In this document: positions 47,952 through 59,184 of the stretch, piece by piece
How the letters are laid out: every line of letters begins with the position of its first letter
Numbering within the stretch: the stretch's first letter is position 1
Source: Atlanticothrix silvestris CENA357
Lineage (GTDB): Bacteria; Cyanobacteriota; Cyanobacteriia; Cyanobacteriales; Nostocaceae
Direction: 5' to 3'
NCBI RefSeq assembly: GCF_016056295.1
Contig: NZ_JAECZB010000005.1
Location: 92,340-156,339 of the forward strand
DNA length: 64,000 bases
Translations under genes and position numbers: made by a program
Notes under the pieces: generated by a model
The model's input: the letters and a program-made list of their open reading frames with translations, nothing else
What the model was told of the DNA's origin: nothing
Databases searched by the model: none

Positions 47952-50345
47952 TCAATTCAGCTGTTGGGATATCATCGAGTTAACTACATATTCAGGAAAC
48001 TGCCGCTTTAATGCCCCAAATACAGGACAAGGTGCTTGCTCTTGTAAATTTTCCGGTTTACTCCAGGTAAAAGGTGCTTTCTGCGCCGCAGACATCCACA
48101 ATAATTGTTTCGCCCTTGTCATAGCAACATAGAGTAAACGATATTCCTCAGCAGTTTTCAAATGTTTTGATTGTTCCCAAGCTTGGCTAACATCTGGTAT
48201 TTCTGATTCTCCGTGGAGAGCAGCCCGAATTTGAGCGCGAGCCACTTCTGATAAAGTAAAGTCGCCTAAAAACTGACTTTGGGGAGGAACCCAAAACCGA
48301 CCAGGAATCAAGTTTTCATGCAGAAAGGGAATGAAAACATAGTCCCAATCTAGCCCTTTGGCTTTGTGCATGGTAATAATGGTCAGTTGACCAGTACGGG
48401 TATAACGCGCTTCTGAGTCTGCTGTTTCCACGGGTTCAAATCGCTCAGAACTAACAATTTCACTTAAAACCGACAATATCGCCCCCATCGAACTGTTACC
48501 AGCTATTTGTTGATTGACTCGTTCTGCCAGTTTGTCAGCGGTTGCGAGTTCTGCTTGGTCGTAATTTAACACCAAAGCTAGAAAGGAAATTAGTTGATAA
48601 AGAGGTAATTCTAACCGAGCGCGCAGTAAACTCCGACACAAGTGAGAGGCTTTTTGTACTGCTTCTGACTGGGGCGGAGCCAAAGGGCCAGGATACAAAA
48701 AATCTTCTGGGAGACTAGCCAAGGCGTTGAGGTCTTGGGTAGGAATCAATTGACGCTGTACCAACGCTTCTAAAGCAGCTTTGAGGTAATCAGGAGAATG
48801 GGGGCGATCGCAAAATTGCAGTAATGCCAAAATTTCTTGGGGAACATGGGAACGGCGATCGCGTTCTCCGACATCGTAAAGTGTAATATTATGCTCTTTA
48901 CATATAGGAGTCAAAGCCTCTGCTAACCAACGACCTTGACGATTTTCTCTAACTAAAATCGCTCCACTAATTTTTGCTGGGTCTTCGGCAAATAACTCAA
49001 TCACCCTTTGAGAAATCAATTCAACTGTGTGATGAATATCACGAGGGTTATAAATTTCTAATCCCCTTCCTACAGGCGCGGGGTTAGCATTGGGTTGAGG
49101 ATCACCTGTACCAACAGGATGGATTGTCTGAGGACGAAAGGGAAGAGGAGAAATTTTTACTTTTCCTTGACTTCCATAAAAACTATTTACCCATTGCAGA
49201 GCAAAGTTAGCAGCTTCGAGAATAATTCTAGTACTACGACCAGCTTGATCCATTGTTGCTAATTTTTCTAGGCGATCGCACTCTTCACAAAATTGCCGAA
49301 AATAAATCGGATCAGCTGGGGTAAAAGTTGAGTTAATTGCTTGGTTGGGGTCGCCCACTCGTACTAAATTGAGTGCTGAATTAAGAGGAGAATTTTTTTG
49401 ATTTTCCCCTGTTAAGTCACTCGCCAAAATCTCTAACAGTTGCGTCTGTAGGGGACTAGAATCTTGGGCTTCATCTTCAAAGACAGCGAAAACTTGGTTT
49501 TGCTCGATGTGTCTAGCACTGTCGTTTTCGAGAACGCGCAGCGCTGCTAAAATCATATCGTCGTAGTCGATAAAATCACGCGATCGCATGAGATTTTGAT
49601 ATTGCTCATACAACCCCGCCGCTACTTTCAAAATTGCATATTCTTCTGTAGTTTGTTGACTCCATTCCCGTAGCTTTTCTGGCAGGATACCAGAACTTTT
49701 AGCTTCATGAATGACTGTGGTAGCTAAATCTGGTAAAACTTCTGTTCGCAATACCGACTGACGGCGTAATCTTTCTGTTTCTTCCCCATCAAATTGATGA
49801 CCTTCTAACAAGCGTAAATAATGCCTTGGATTGTTATTAATCCATTGTTCTACAGCTGTGCGAATGAAGCGATGGCTCTGGCTGGGTGTGATTAATGTGA
49901 CATTTTCTAACTGTAAACCCGATAAATCAGGGTGGCGACTAGCAATATTTAATGCCAGACCATGCAAAGTATAGACAGCAAAGCCAGTCTGGGGTAATGC
50001 TAAATCATCTTTTAAATATTTGCGGATTTTTGCTTTAATATTGGCAGCAGCAGAGCGAGTAAAAGTCACAACTACAATTTGACGGCGAGAAGAAGAACGT
50101 GATGTAGCGGAATTTTCATATTGACGAGCGATCGCGATCGCCGCCGCCGCCGCCATTCCCGTAGATTTACCAGCCCCAGGAACCGCAGAAACAGCCAGTG
50201 GCCCAGATTGCCAGTCAGCCATTTGCTGTTGTCCTTGACGTAGACTATTGCGAATTCTTAAACTCTTCTCTCGCAGAGAATTGGCAAGCGATGATGAGTC
50301 AAGAGATTCTTGAGCCACAGTAGCGATAAAATTATCATCTGACAT
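47952..50345 (-). CDS. UvrD/Rep-family ATP-dependent DNA helicase
   Basis: A 797-residue superfamily 1A helicase. Motif I is GPLAVSAVPGAGKSTGMAAA; motif Ia lies in RQIVVVTFTRSAAANIKAKI; motif II is QVFAVFEDEAQDSSPLQTQL (DExQ form DEAQ); motif III is NLVRVGDPNQAINSTFTPAD; motif V is LTIITMHKAKGLDWDYVFIP; motif VI is EEYRLLYVAMTRAKQLLWMS. It unwinds DNA 3' to 5' in repair or replication restart. It is longer than UvrD's core at the start (first ~50 residues are unique and Ser-rich). It is cyanobacterial-type and distinct from PcrA. It appears to be a single-gene unit. Confidence 0.93.
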   Translation of the reverse strand: MSDDNFIATVAQESLDSSSLANSLREKSLRIRNSLRQGQQQMADWQSGPLAVSAVPGAGKSTGMAAAAAIAIARQYENSATSRSSSRRQIVVVTFTRSAAANIKAKIRKYLKDDLALPQTGFAVYTLHGLALNIASRHPDLSGLQLENVTLITPSQSHRFIRTAVEQWINNNPRHYLRLLEGHQFDGEETERLRRQSVLRTEVLPDLATTVIHEAKSSGILPEKLREWSQQTTEEYAILKVAAGLYEQYQNLMRSRDFIDYDDMILAALRVLENDSARHIEQNQVFAVFEDEAQDSSPLQTQLLEILASDLTGENQKNSPLNSALNLVRVGDPNQAINSTFTPADPIYFRQFCEECDRLEKLATMDQAGRSTRIILEAANFALQWVNSFYGSQGKVKISPLPFRPQTIHPVGTGDPQPNANPAPVGRGLEIYNPRDIHHTVELISQRVIELFAEDPAKISGAILVRENRQGRWLAEALTPICKEHNITLYDVGERDRRSHVPQEILALLQFCDRPHSPDYLKAALEALVQRQLIPTQDLNALASLPEDFLYPGPLAPPQSEAVQKASHLCRSLLRARLELPLYQLISFLALVLNYDQAELATADKLAERVNQQIAGNSSMGAILSVLSEIVSSERFEPVETADSEARYTRTGQLTIITMHKAKGLDWDYVFIPFLHENLIPGRFWVPPQSQFLGDFTLSEVARAQIRAALHGESEIPDVSQAWEQSKHLKTAEEYRLLYVAMTRAKQLLWMSAAQKAPFTWSKPENLQEQAPCPVFGALKRQFPEYVVNSMISQQLN

Positions 50346-50683
50346 ATAAAATTTGAGGTTTTAAATGTAATCACCAAACAGCAAATATAGCAATCCTAAA
50401 TCATTCATAAAAATCTTTCTTGATTTCCTCTGAGTTCTCTGTGCCTCTGCGGTTGGTTAAAAATATTTAATTACAAATAACTGGCAGTTAGACTCCCAGA
50501 GCATATAAACTACGTTCCTCACAGAATGCGCTAACTTCATCACAAAATTGATTTATTAGACATCTCCAAAATAGTATATTTTGTGATAAAAAATATCAAA
50601 ATAAGTTTTTTTTACACAAAAATATGAGTGAGATACTGAAATACATTGAAGAAATCGACTCTCTATTATGTGCAAGCTCAACG
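50346..50683. other. Intergenic stretch, nothing identified
   Basis: About 340 bp between the helicase and PBP genes, both on the reverse strand. It contains a decayed piece of the common repeat (CTCTGTGCCTCTGCGGTTGG, near 50438-50457) and a TTTTTTTT run (50606-50613). There is no supported gene. The left part presumably holds the helicase promoter. Confidence 0.4.
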
Positions 50684-52612
50684 TTAATTGATATTAGGAC
50701 GAGAAAACTTAGAAGCTGGTTTGAAGTTTTCTACTGGTACATCTTCAAGCGCCTTCTCCATAAAATCACGCCAGATAGGAGCAACCATACCTCCACCTGT
50801 TGCACGGTAAGCTAATTGTTTGTTGTCATCTCTTCCTACCCAAATGGCAGTTGTCATCTGGGGTACTGTACCAATAAACCAAATATCATTTTCTGAAGAA
50901 GTTGTACCAGTTTTTCCAGCGACTGGGCGTTTCATCGCAGCAGCTCTACCGGTTCCTTCTTTAACTGCCGATTGCATCACGTCTATAATGCTGGCTGATG
51001 CCCAAGGATTAAGAACTAGCTGAGGCTTTGGAGTATTGTCTAGTAACACATCGCCACTACTATTAGTCACACGAGCAATAAGTGTTGGAGGCGATCGCCA
51101 GCCATAATTAGCAAAAGTTGCATAAGCACTAGCCATTTCTAGTGGTGTCACACCTATTGCACCTAATGGCAAAGAAGTTACAGGTTCCATCGGACTCATG
51201 ATTCCTAAAATACGGCAAATTTCTATAACTTTATTAATTCCTACCGCTTTGCCAATCTTCACCGCAGGTACATTACGAGACTGTGCCAAAGCAGTACGAA
51301 TTGGCATTGCACCCTTAAAGCTATTATCGTAGTTGCGTGGAGAGTATGAGCCATCCATAACATCAGGATAGCTGACTGGAGAATCAAGCACCGTTGTACT
51401 TGGTGTAAACTTACCACTAGCAAAGGCAGTATAGTAAACAAACGGCTTAAAAGCAGAGCCAGGCTGACGCAGAGCTTGAGTTGCACGGTTAAATTCACTG
51501 ACTTTTGAATCTACACCACCCACCAGTGCTTTGACAAATTGGGTACGTGGGTCAATTGCTACTAAAGCCATTTGATTCTTTTTTAACCCTTGACCTTCAA
51601 GAGTTTTATGCCATTTTTTGATAGTTTCTTCTGCCGTCATTTGCAAGTCGCTGTCTATTGTGGTTTGCACTCGCATTCCACCTTTAAGCATTGCATCATG
51701 GCCAAACTTTTTAATTAGTTCCTGTGCCACAGCATTAGTGACATAAGGAAAGATACTAGCTTCAAATGACTTAATTTTACCAAGTTTAATTTCTTGCTGG
51801 AGGGCATTATTATATTCTTGCTTGGTAATCCATTTCAATTTCAGCATTTGTCCTAGCACTTGCCTTTGTTTTTGTATAGCCAAATTCTTGTTTACAAAAG
51901 GGCTAAATTCTTCTGGAGCCTGAATTAAACCCGCCATCATTGCTGATTCGCCCAAAGTCAAATTCTTTGCCGATTTATTAAAGTAAGTCTGTGCTGCTGT
52001 TTCCACACCATAGTTATTATGACCCCAATAAACTTGATTGAGGTACATTTCTAAAATCCGGTCTTTACTAAGAATTTGCTCTAAACGAATTGCTAATACA
52101 GCTTCTGCTACTTTGCGGCTAAAAGCACGTTTGCGAGATAAAAAGAGATTTTTCGCCAACTGCATGGTGATAGTAGAACCACCCTCTTGCACAGAACCTG
52201 CTGACCAGTTAACTAACGCAGCACGTCCAATACTTCCTGGATCAATACCGCGGTGGTTGTAGAAATAATTATCTTCACTCGCTAAGATTGCCCGTTTTAA
52301 ATTTGGGGAAATTTTATTTAGGGATACATTTATTCTGTTGGCTTCTCCATGCAGACCTACTAAAAGCTTGCCTTTGATGTCATATATATAAGTTGTTTCT
52401 GCCGGTGAGAAGTTCTGTATTTGTCTAATCTGTGGCAAATTATGGAAACTAATGGCTAAACCAACCAATCCTCCGGCAACAACAGAAGTTGCCAACATAT
52501 TGATTGATAACAGAGTACCACCAGTGACGAGACCTACTTGTCTCCAAAATTCGAAACTAGGTGAAGTCTGAATTTCTGCTTGTTGCTGTTCAAAAGTTTC
52601 TGACGATGACAC
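50684..52612 (-). CDS. Class A penicillin-binding protein (PBP1A-type transglycosylase/transpeptidase)
   Basis: A 642-residue bifunctional peptidoglycan synthase. One N-terminal membrane segment (VTGGTLLSINMLATSVVAGG, ~residues 29-55) precedes the GT51 domain: LKRAILASEDNYFYNHRGID with the catalytic Glu, QEGGSTITMQLAKNLFLSRK, and KVAEAVLAIRLEQILSKDRI, then LEMYLNQVYWGHNNYGVETA. The transpeptidase domain has the nucleophile in ATQALRQPGSAFKPFVYYTA (SxxK), the SxN motif in RTALAQSRNVPAVKIGKAVG, and KTG in MKRPVAGKTGTTSSENDIWF. The C-terminus is short without PASTA or fibronectin repeats. Heterocystous cyanobacteria have several such PBPs for filament growth and heterocyst formation. Confidence 0.95.
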   Translation of the reverse strand: MSSSETFEQQQAEIQTSPSFEFWRQVGLVTGGTLLSINMLATSVVAGGLVGLAISFHNLPQIRQIQNFSPAETTYIYDIKGKLLVGLHGEANRINVSLNKISPNLKRAILASEDNYFYNHRGIDPGSIGRAALVNWSAGSVQEGGSTITMQLAKNLFLSRKRAFSRKVAEAVLAIRLEQILSKDRILEMYLNQVYWGHNNYGVETAAQTYFNKSAKNLTLGESAMMAGLIQAPEEFSPFVNKNLAIQKQRQVLGQMLKLKWITKQEYNNALQQEIKLGKIKSFEASIFPYVTNAVAQELIKKFGHDAMLKGGMRVQTTIDSDLQMTAEETIKKWHKTLEGQGLKKNQMALVAIDPRTQFVKALVGGVDSKVSEFNRATQALRQPGSAFKPFVYYTAFASGKFTPSTTVLDSPVSYPDVMDGSYSPRNYDNSFKGAMPIRTALAQSRNVPAVKIGKAVGINKVIEICRILGIMSPMEPVTSLPLGAIGVTPLEMASAYATFANYGWRSPPTLIARVTNSSGDVLLDNTPKPQLVLNPWASASIIDVMQSAVKEGTGRAAAMKRPVAGKTGTTSSENDIWFIGTVPQMTTAIWVGRDDNKQLAYRATGGGMVAPIWRDFMEKALEDVPVENFKPASKFSRPNIN

Positions 52613-53448
52613 GGCAATTTTATTTCCTTAGTTGTAAATACAATGACAATTTATTTAACTAAATGCGTCAAGCAATTGTTTTGTAAAGATAATAATTGAT
52701 GATTACAAGAGTGAACAAATTGCAACCAATACTACATATTTAATTTTAATTAGAGCTTAGGAGATTTCTAAATCAGAAATAGTATTGATATTACCTACAC
52801 ACCTTTATCAAAATCTCAATAAAAAAAGAAAAGCTCACGAAATAATAGACAAGGCCTTGTTCGTAAAGTATTGAATCAACAATCCTTTTAAGTACGACTT
52901 GGCGTGTATCCTCACCAATTAACGTTTATATTATAATTTTTAGCTAATAAGATGCTTAAAATGCTTTTTTGCAATAATTTTTATTTTATAGATGCAGCTT
53001 GAGATTTTTTGATAACTCTGCAACACAAGTGTTTCCAAGAATTAGTTCGAGTGTAATAAATACTAAATTAGTATATTATCTCCTCATAATAAAATATAAC
53101 TACTTATTATAATTGCTCTTAAAACATAACCCTCTAACAAAAGTTATAAAAGATCAAGTCAAAAGTTAGGGATTATGCAAAACATGAGTAGATAAGTCTT
53201 TTAGATCAAGCAATATTAATTTGTTAACCTAGCTTAATTAGAGTTAATTGCCTCATTTGGACAAAAATTAGTATTTATTGACGAAGATTTATATCCTGGG
53301 CTTAGTGAAAAGCTTTCAACCAACTTCTATCTAAAGATAGTAATAAAAACTAGAAAAATAATGCAACATTAAAACCTAATTTTGAAATCAAAATAATAGC
53401 TAAACCATGAAAAATCAAGCTTAAAAAATAAAAACAACAAATGAGTTG
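52613..53448. other. AT-rich gene-free stretch
   Basis: About 840 bp of very AT-rich DNA. No open frame longer than a few dozen codons, and no repeat shared with the rest of the window, was found. The right side before the PBP gene presumably contains its promoter. Confidence 0.4.
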
Positions 53449-54109
53449 GACAAATCATCAAATACAGTGGAAATTTGCTGTCAGTGCAAATGATGAGTTC
53501 AATAAAACTTTACAGAGTACTACCGCCAAGAATTTACATAGTCAGACTGTAACAGGTGAAAACTTGGCTCAGTGATGGTTTTCGCCTTCGTGCGCTAGTT
53601 ATGGTTACAATAGGCGATTTGGCGATCGCTTTGCCTAAGTTGCTGCTACTCTAAAGGCACATCATCCTACTATTTCACAGGTGCTAATCCAAAGCAGCCT
53701 GTTTGTTTACTATGCAGCAACTAAGCAAAAAACTACAGATGTTTTTAAGAAATGATTAACAGATGGTGCGTTACAAGTTTTTTTGGTGTAGGGTAGCCCT
53801 GATGTTTGGCAACACTTTATACCATTGCTTTCAACAAAAATCCCCGTGTTGTTCAACGATGCATAAATACCAACGTCTGTAGGTTTGGCTCTACAGTGAT
53901 TATTCAGCACATTAACAATCCACCTTGCAAAATATTTTCACCTACCCAATCATGCTTGAAAGTAGTAGCAGCAAAACTTTGAGACTTTTTAAATCCAAGC
54001 TGAGCAACTTTTTTTGCGGGTTAAGTTAACTACCGTCATAGGACAAGATGAAACACATTTAGGCTGTATGTCAGGAAACGTTGACTTTTGTAATATTTCT
54101 TAGGATAAT
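53449..54109 (+). pseudogene. Heavily degraded gene of unknown identity
   Basis: One forward frame gives protein-like stretches broken by many stops: SLFVYYAATKQKTTDVFKK, stop, LTDGALQVFLV, stop, GSPDVWQHFIPLLSTKIPVL, FNDA, stop, IPTSVGLALQ, stop, LTIHLAKYFHLPNHA, and near 54010-54109 LRVKLTTVIGQDETHLGCMS, GNVDFCNIS. The interruptions are mostly at CAG/CAA-like or TGG-like codons, as in a decayed gene. An intact 44-codon piece (MSWTNHQIQWKFAVSANDEF..., from ATG 53441) precedes it in another frame. I do not recognise the family. Both borders are approximate. Confidence 0.4.
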
Positions 54110-54248
54110 TTTAGGATGTGTAGCGTCAAAATGGAAATAGTTCCGTATAGCAAACTACAAAACCCTAGCCACAAGTCTCATCCTTGTCATGTTTGTTCCC
54201 AGTAATTCTTGGGAACACTATCTACGTGTAAATTTGTGAGTAAAAACC

Positions 54249-54485
54249 ATGAGTGTGAATACGGTGCCTTCTATCAACTACTATTCTCTGGACATCATCC
54301 AAGACGAAGCTCGTCGACTGGTGCAGAAGGGAATGGTCAGCAGACAACAGCCAATATATACGCTCTGCCAATACATCCCAGCGAGAGAGTGGGTTTGCGT
54401 TGAATGTGAGTTAGAGAAATGCGACTTCTTGCTACGCGATCGCATCGGTGATTTAATTGGTCGTGAACAATGGGACAATGACTAA
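54249..54485 (+). CDS. DUF4327 family protein
   Basis: A 78-residue cyanobacterial protein: MSVNTVPSINYYSLDIIQDE, ARRLVQKGMVSRQQPIYTLC, QYIPAREWVCVECELEKCDF, then LLRDRIGDLIGREQWDND. This is the full DUF4327 pattern. Cys residues in TLCQY, VCVECELEKC could bind metal. The length is usual, and the function is unknown. It is probably transcribed alone, with degraded DNA upstream and a hairpin 250 bp downstream. Confidence 0.9.
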   Translation: MSVNTVPSINYYSLDIIQDEARRLVQKGMVSRQQPIYTLCQYIPAREWVCVECELEKCDFLLRDRIGDLIGREQWDND

Positions 54486-55255
54486 TTCACTGGATGATTT
54501 TGGATTGGGAGTTTCTTTTAGAAATTTAGATTTGACAAGAAATCCAGTCAAGACCTAGTTTGAGGTGAAATCTCTAGTTGTGATCAATATCCCCCCATCC
54601 AGAATCTTCTATTTTCTATATAATGCCAAAGCATTAGAATAGGATTGATGCAACTTTTCAAGCTAGCCTGAACATTGAAAAAGTTTGTTGTGTAGATCTA
54701 ATGTTATTAGTTGAATATCCTATGTAGATTTACTGGCCAGAGCAGCTCTTTATATTGAACTGCTCCGGTAATTTTTCAGAAACTATTTTTTAGCCCTATT
54801 TTATACGTAAAGAGTACTTGTTCGCATCCCAATAATATTCGGTTAAGCGTTTTTAGCATTGCATAAACGCGGGATGAATTATTGAATTACAGATATTTAT
54901 TTATACTTTGAATAACGAATTAACAACCAAATTTAATGCTTAAGCATATCTACTTATCTGGATTGGGTATAGTTGTGCTAGGTAATGACGTAAACGCATT
55001 AATGACCACAATTTAAACAAATGTGATCAGCGCTTACCATTTTTCTGTCACAACTACGGACAATGCACGATAGAAGATCTCAATTCATCTCTGTATTACC
55101 CAACACCCAGATAAATTATAGATAAATGTGTACTGCAAGCAACCGAAAACGGTTATGTTTGCCCATCTTCATACCTCAGTACGACTTAGCTTTTGATATA
55201 ACTTTTTTACGCTCATTTGGTTAGTTTCTAACTTTATTCTCGTTTTACAAATAAA
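54486..55255. other. Intergenic stretch with a hairpin and a decayed repeat
   Basis: About 770 bp without a gene. It holds a possible terminator (54738-54776). At about 54857-54885 lies GCATTGCATAAACGCGGGAT, a worn copy of the left end of the GGCGTTG-ended element. The right part lies beyond the ruvC stop. Confidence 0.4.
54738..54776 (+). terminator. Possible intrinsic terminator
   Basis: CAGAGCAGCTC pairs with GAACTGCTCCG (allowing G-U pairs) around TTTATATT and is followed by GTAATTTTTC. It lies 250 bp after the DUF4327 stop, so it may end that transcript's long 3' region or a separate short RNA. Confidence 0.4.
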
Positions 55256-55747
55256 TTAAAGCTGGAACCATGCCGTCAAAGCCACCGCTAAAGCATCAGC
55301 AGCATCATCTGGCTTAGGAATTTCTTCTAAATTTAACTCTCGTGCGACTGCATCTTGAACTTCTGATTTATCTGCATTGCCGTAGCCTGTTAAAGCTTGT
55401 TTGATTTGGGCAGGAGTAAATTCTATGTATGGTAAATTATGTTGCGCTAAAGCCAACATAACTACACCTCGTGCTTGTGCCACAAGGATTGTACTTGACA
55501 TACGATAGAAGAACAATTTCTCGATTGCAACCAAATCTGGTTGTAGTTCTTGAATCAGGGTGTGCAAATCTTCAAACACAGTACATAGGCGCTGTCCCAT
55601 TTCTACATCTGCCGACGTTCGTATTACCCCAAAATCCAGCATATTTACTGCTGTGTCTCGTCCTTGAGTAGGAATTTGTGTGCAGGTAATTGCCCCAAAT
55701 CCTAAAATTGCTAGTCCCGGATCTAATCCTAAAATTCGTTTTTCCAT
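55256..55747 (-). CDS. ruvC: Holliday junction endodeoxyribonuclease RuvC
   Basis: A 163-residue RuvC resolvase from ATG 55747 ([20 protein letters not shown]); an in-frame ATG at 55765 would add six residues. The four acidic catalytic positions are seen in [13 protein letters not shown] (Asp), [20 protein letters not shown] (Glu), and [20 protein letters not shown] (Asp pair). [20 protein letters not shown] is the conserved K-x-x-V-Q region. It cuts Holliday junctions after RuvAB branch migration. No ruvA or ruvB is adjacent, as is usual in cyanobacteria. Confidence 0.95.
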   Translation of the reverse strand: MEKRILGLDPGLAILGFGAITCTQIPTQGRDTAVNMLDFGVIRTSADVEMGQRLCTVFEDLHTLIQELQPDLVAIEKLFFYRMSSTILVAQARGVVMLALAQHNLPYIEFTPAQIKQALTGYGNADKSEVQDAVARELNLEEIPKPDDAADALAVALTAWFQL

Positions 55748-56099
55748 TAAATGCACTTTTATCAAGCCAGATTACTGTTTTATGGAGAACACTGGCAACT
55801 TTAACCCTGTTCTGTCACTCTCGGAAAACAATAATCGAAGCAATATCCTGAAACTTTGATTGAGCCAAGCTTTGAGGCTTTATTTTCTAACAGTAACTAA
55901 AATTTATAGCCAAAACTTAGAAATTAAAGCCTCGAAAGGCTTTCAGCGATTGGGTTCTCCCAAAGTGATAAAAGAGGGTTAACGACTTACTCTTAATTTA
56001 GTGGCATTGAAAAATTTAATAATGCCCCGCTTGGTGTTAAAACCAGGTAGTGTACATTTTCTGTTAATTATTAGTTTGTCCCATTGCTCCCAATTAGGT
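55748..56099. other. Divergent ruvC-yvcK intergenic region
   Basis: About 350 bp between divergent genes. It probably contains both promoters. The yvcK frame is open upstream to 56001, but the extra 33 codons lack family character. No regulatory motif was recognised; the LexA consensus is not matched near ruvC. Confidence 0.4.
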
Positions 56100-57470
56100 A
56101 TGTCAATCGGTTTTCTCAGACAAGCCCTCAACACTCTGCAAAAACAGTCGCGCAGTCGAACTTCCCATCGGGTCAACCAGTGGTTCAAGTGGTTATCCCC
56201 TGGACTATCTGTCAAACGTTGGTTGTTAATCAGTGTTGGAGGCGTACTGCTGGCTAGTTTGGGGTTAGCTATTTGGATTAAGCTAACCCCAATTTTTTGG
56301 ATGATTGAGTTGGTTAGGGGTTTTCTAGGAGTTATCGCCAATCTTTTACCCAACTATATTAGTGGGCCTTTAGTGTTGCTTGGCGGCTTACTGTTGCTGC
56401 TTTGGGGGCAAACTCGCACTGTCAGCTCAATTACTAAGGTGTTAAGACCGGAAGGTGAAGAAGAACTTATAGATGTTCTGCTAGCCTATCGGCGATTATA
56501 CCGAGGCCCGAAAATTGTAGTCATTGGTGGTGGTACTGGGCTTTCTACCTTGTTAAGGGGACTCAAAACTTACAGTGCTAATATTACTGCTATTGTCACT
56601 GTAGCTGATGATGGTGGGTCTTCTGGACGCTTGCGCCAAGAATTCGGAGTCTTACCACCAGGGGATATTCGTAATTGTTTGGCAGCCCTAGCAGATGAAG
56701 AAAAGTTATTAACAGAATTATTTCAATATCGCTTTCGGGCTGGGGATGGGTTAACAGGACACAGTTTTGGTAATTTGTTTTTAACGGCGATGAGCGATAT
56801 TACTGGCGATTTAGAACGAGCTGTTGCAGCCAGTTCTAAAGTGCTGGCCGTACGAGGACAAGTTTTGCCAGCAACTCTTAGTGATGTTCGCCTTTGGGCA
56901 GAATTAGCCGATGGTCGTCGGATTGAGGGCGAGTCCAGTATTCCTAAAGCTGGGGGAAAAGTTGTAAAAATCGGCTGCATTCCTGCTAATCCCCCAGCAG
57001 TACCAGCAGCTATTAAGGCAATTAAAGAAGCTGATTACATTATTATTGGCCCAGGTAGTCTCTATACAAGCTTAATTCCTAATTTACTTGTACCAGAAAT
57101 TGCCGATGCGATCGCTGCAACACAAGCCCCACGTATCTATGTCTGCAATATCATGACCCAACCGGGAGAAACTCAGGGATACACAGTTGCTGATCACATT
57201 AGAGCAATTGATACTGCTTGCGACCATAGACAGCTTTTTGATGCTGTCTTAGTACATAAAAAATCTCCCTCTGAACAATCACTTATCCGCTACGCCCAAC
57301 AAAATTCTCATCCTGTCTTCTTAGATAGAGAAGCTGTATACCAACTAGGGCGACGGATTGTCCCAGCGAATATTTTGTATGAAGATGAAACAGGTTGTGT
57401 GCGTCACAATCCCCAAAAATTAGCACGAGTTTTGTTACGTTGGTACAGTGGGACTCATCATGTGAAATGA
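56100..57470 (+). CDS. yvcK: YvcK/CofD-like UDP-sugar-binding protein (gluconeogenesis factor)
   Basis: 456 residues from ATG 56100 ([20 protein letters not shown]). Two N-terminal membrane segments ([35 protein letters not shown]) distinguish the cyanobacterial form from soluble B. subtilis YvcK. The core has [20 protein letters not shown] (GGGTG loop), [40 protein letters not shown] and [20 protein letters not shown], then [20 protein letters not shown]. Homologues bind UDP-GlcNAc and influence carbon flux and cell-wall synthesis. The tsaE gene follows 47 bp later on the same strand, so they are probably co-transcribed. Confidence 0.92.
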   Translation: MSIGFLRQALNTLQKQSRSRTSHRVNQWFKWLSPGLSVKRWLLISVGGVLLASLGLAIWIKLTPIFWMIELVRGFLGVIANLLPNYISGPLVLLGGLLLLLWGQTRTVSSITKVLRPEGEEELIDVLLAYRRLYRGPKIVVIGGGTGLSTLLRGLKTYSANITAIVTVADDGGSSGRLRQEFGVLPPGDIRNCLAALADEEKLLTELFQYRFRAGDGLTGHSFGNLFLTAMSDITGDLERAVAASSKVLAVRGQVLPATLSDVRLWAELADGRRIEGESSIPKAGGKVVKIGCIPANPPAVPAAIKAIKEADYIIIGPGSLYTSLIPNLLVPEIADAIAATQAPRIYVCNIMTQPGETQGYTVADHIRAIDTACDHRQLFDAVLVHKKSPSEQSLIRYAQQNSHPVFLDREAVYQLGRRIVPANILYEDETGCVRHNPQKLARVLLRWYSGTHHVK

Positions 57471-57517
57471 GGAAGCAAGGGGACAAGAACAAAACTATTG
57501 ACCACTGACTCTTGACT

Positions 57518-57973
57518 ATGAAAATATTTCTTGCAGATGCAGAGGCGACACTACGTTTGGGTATTACTCTTGGTCAGACTCTTAGTGCCGGCAGTGTCAT
57601 CTTACTAGAGGGGGATTTAGGTGCTGGCAAAACTACGCTAGTACAAGGGATTGGACAGGGTTTAGGCATTACTGAACCAATTGTTAGCCCTACTTTTACT
57701 CTCATTAATGAATATACGGAAGGACGCTTACCGCTTTACCATTTAGATTTATATCGCTTAGAACCACAAGAGGTTTTAGCCTTGAACCTAGAAACTTACT
57801 GGGAAGGTTTTGAGGTAATACCAGGTATTGTAGCGATTGAGTGGGCTGAACGAATGCCCTACAAGCCTTATGTTTATCTCAAGGTACATTTGACTTATAG
57901 AAATGAGGGCGATCGTCAAGCCGAAATTATACCTTTCAATTGTGCCATCAGCGAATTTATTGCTACCATCTAA
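57518..57973 (+). CDS. tsaE: tRNA threonylcarbamoyladenosine biosynthesis ATPase TsaE
   Basis: A 151-residue P-loop protein from ATG 57518 (MKIFLADAEATLRLGITLGQ); a TTG at 57512 would add two residues. Walker A is ILLEGDLGAGKTTLVQGIGQ. SPTFTLINEYTEGRLPLYHL is the conserved switch region, followed by DLYRLEPQEVLALNLETYWE and the Walker B-like IPGIVAIEWAERMP. TsaE hydrolyses ATP to reset the TsaB-TsaD complex during t6A37 formation on tRNAs. It probably shares a transcript with yvcK. Confidence 0.95.
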   Translation: MKIFLADAEATLRLGITLGQTLSAGSVILLEGDLGAGKTTLVQGIGQGLGITEPIVSPTFTLINEYTEGRLPLYHLDLYRLEPQEVLALNLETYWEGFEVIPGIVAIEWAERMPYKPYVYLKVHLTYRNEGDRQAEIIPFNCAISEFIATI

Positions 57974-59184
57974 GTATTTTTTCCCAACCTCAGAAAAATA
58001 CTGTCTGATATTTAAACTAGCAGCTGATGATTATGAATGCCTGAATTTGGATGCAATGGGTTATTGAATTTATGAGGGTGAATAGACAAATTTCTCCACA
58101 CCGCATCATTATTTACACTAACTGACTAATGCTATCAGTGTCATACCCAAGGATCATAACTTGATTACAGCACTCTAAAATTTCCACTGATAGTCGAGGG
58201 AGAATTTCACACTCGTCCTATCTGCCGCTACCACGCTCATCCAAAAAATTCACTAACATTGTTGTCCTCATTATTCAAAAGTCAATGAAATACGGTTTAA
58301 TTGAAGATTAGGTCACGATTGGCATCTACTAGCTTTCTGGTTGAGGTTGGCTATGATGGGTGAAGACTTGGCTCAAAGCGTCTCAACAGAACAATGCTTT
58401 TGCAGGTTATATCTCTTATCTAGCAAACCGCCAAATTCTTGTAAAACCTACGTTCAGGGAAAATCAAATTTACATGAGAATTGACATAAACTTGTCCTCT
58501 AGTGGGTCATCTTGACTGTTAAAGCTCATAGATGAATTTCAGTTACCTAGCAAGTACTGGTAATTTTTTTTCGTCTACTTGCACTATGGTTGTGCCTATT
58601 AACTCCTTGTTTTGATCTCTCGGTAAATCCGTTCTCGATTCTATTTGAGCAGATGCTTATTTATAGATTTTTGATCCGTTTTACCCAGTAAACATAAGCT
58701 CTCTAGCAACATCACTTCCAGTCACATAAAGTAATCGGAAGTTTAAAAAAACTGTTTTAAGAGCCTAATAATTAAGTGCATATAACATTTTTATATGTAT
58801 AAAACAGAGTTTTCATAGAAAGTCGCCCGTTTACTTAACCCTACTAATTCTCTACAGTTTTTAGAGGAAAAATCCGGATAGTTAAGCACCAAAAGCTAAC
58901 CAAAAAAAGTTAAACAGTTACCTATTTTCGTATTTGTCGTTTAACTTCTGGTCATGTTTAGTATTCCCATATCAGCTTGCGGATACACACACAAATGCAT
59001 GAATCGCAAATTCATGAGATAAATTAATTTATTCTTTTTTAATTAAAAGATATTCTTATATTTATTGATGGAGCTATTAAAGAAGTAAAATATCGGATTT
59101 CTAAAATGAAAGTTGCGTTGAAAATATGTCGCTATTTATACTTACAATTAATAATATGCTACCCAGAAATCAAAAGTTTTAAAT

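Noticed and set aside
50624..50815. 63-codon forward frame overlapping the PBP 3' end
   Set aside because: Two thirds of it is antisense to the conserved PBP coding sequence.
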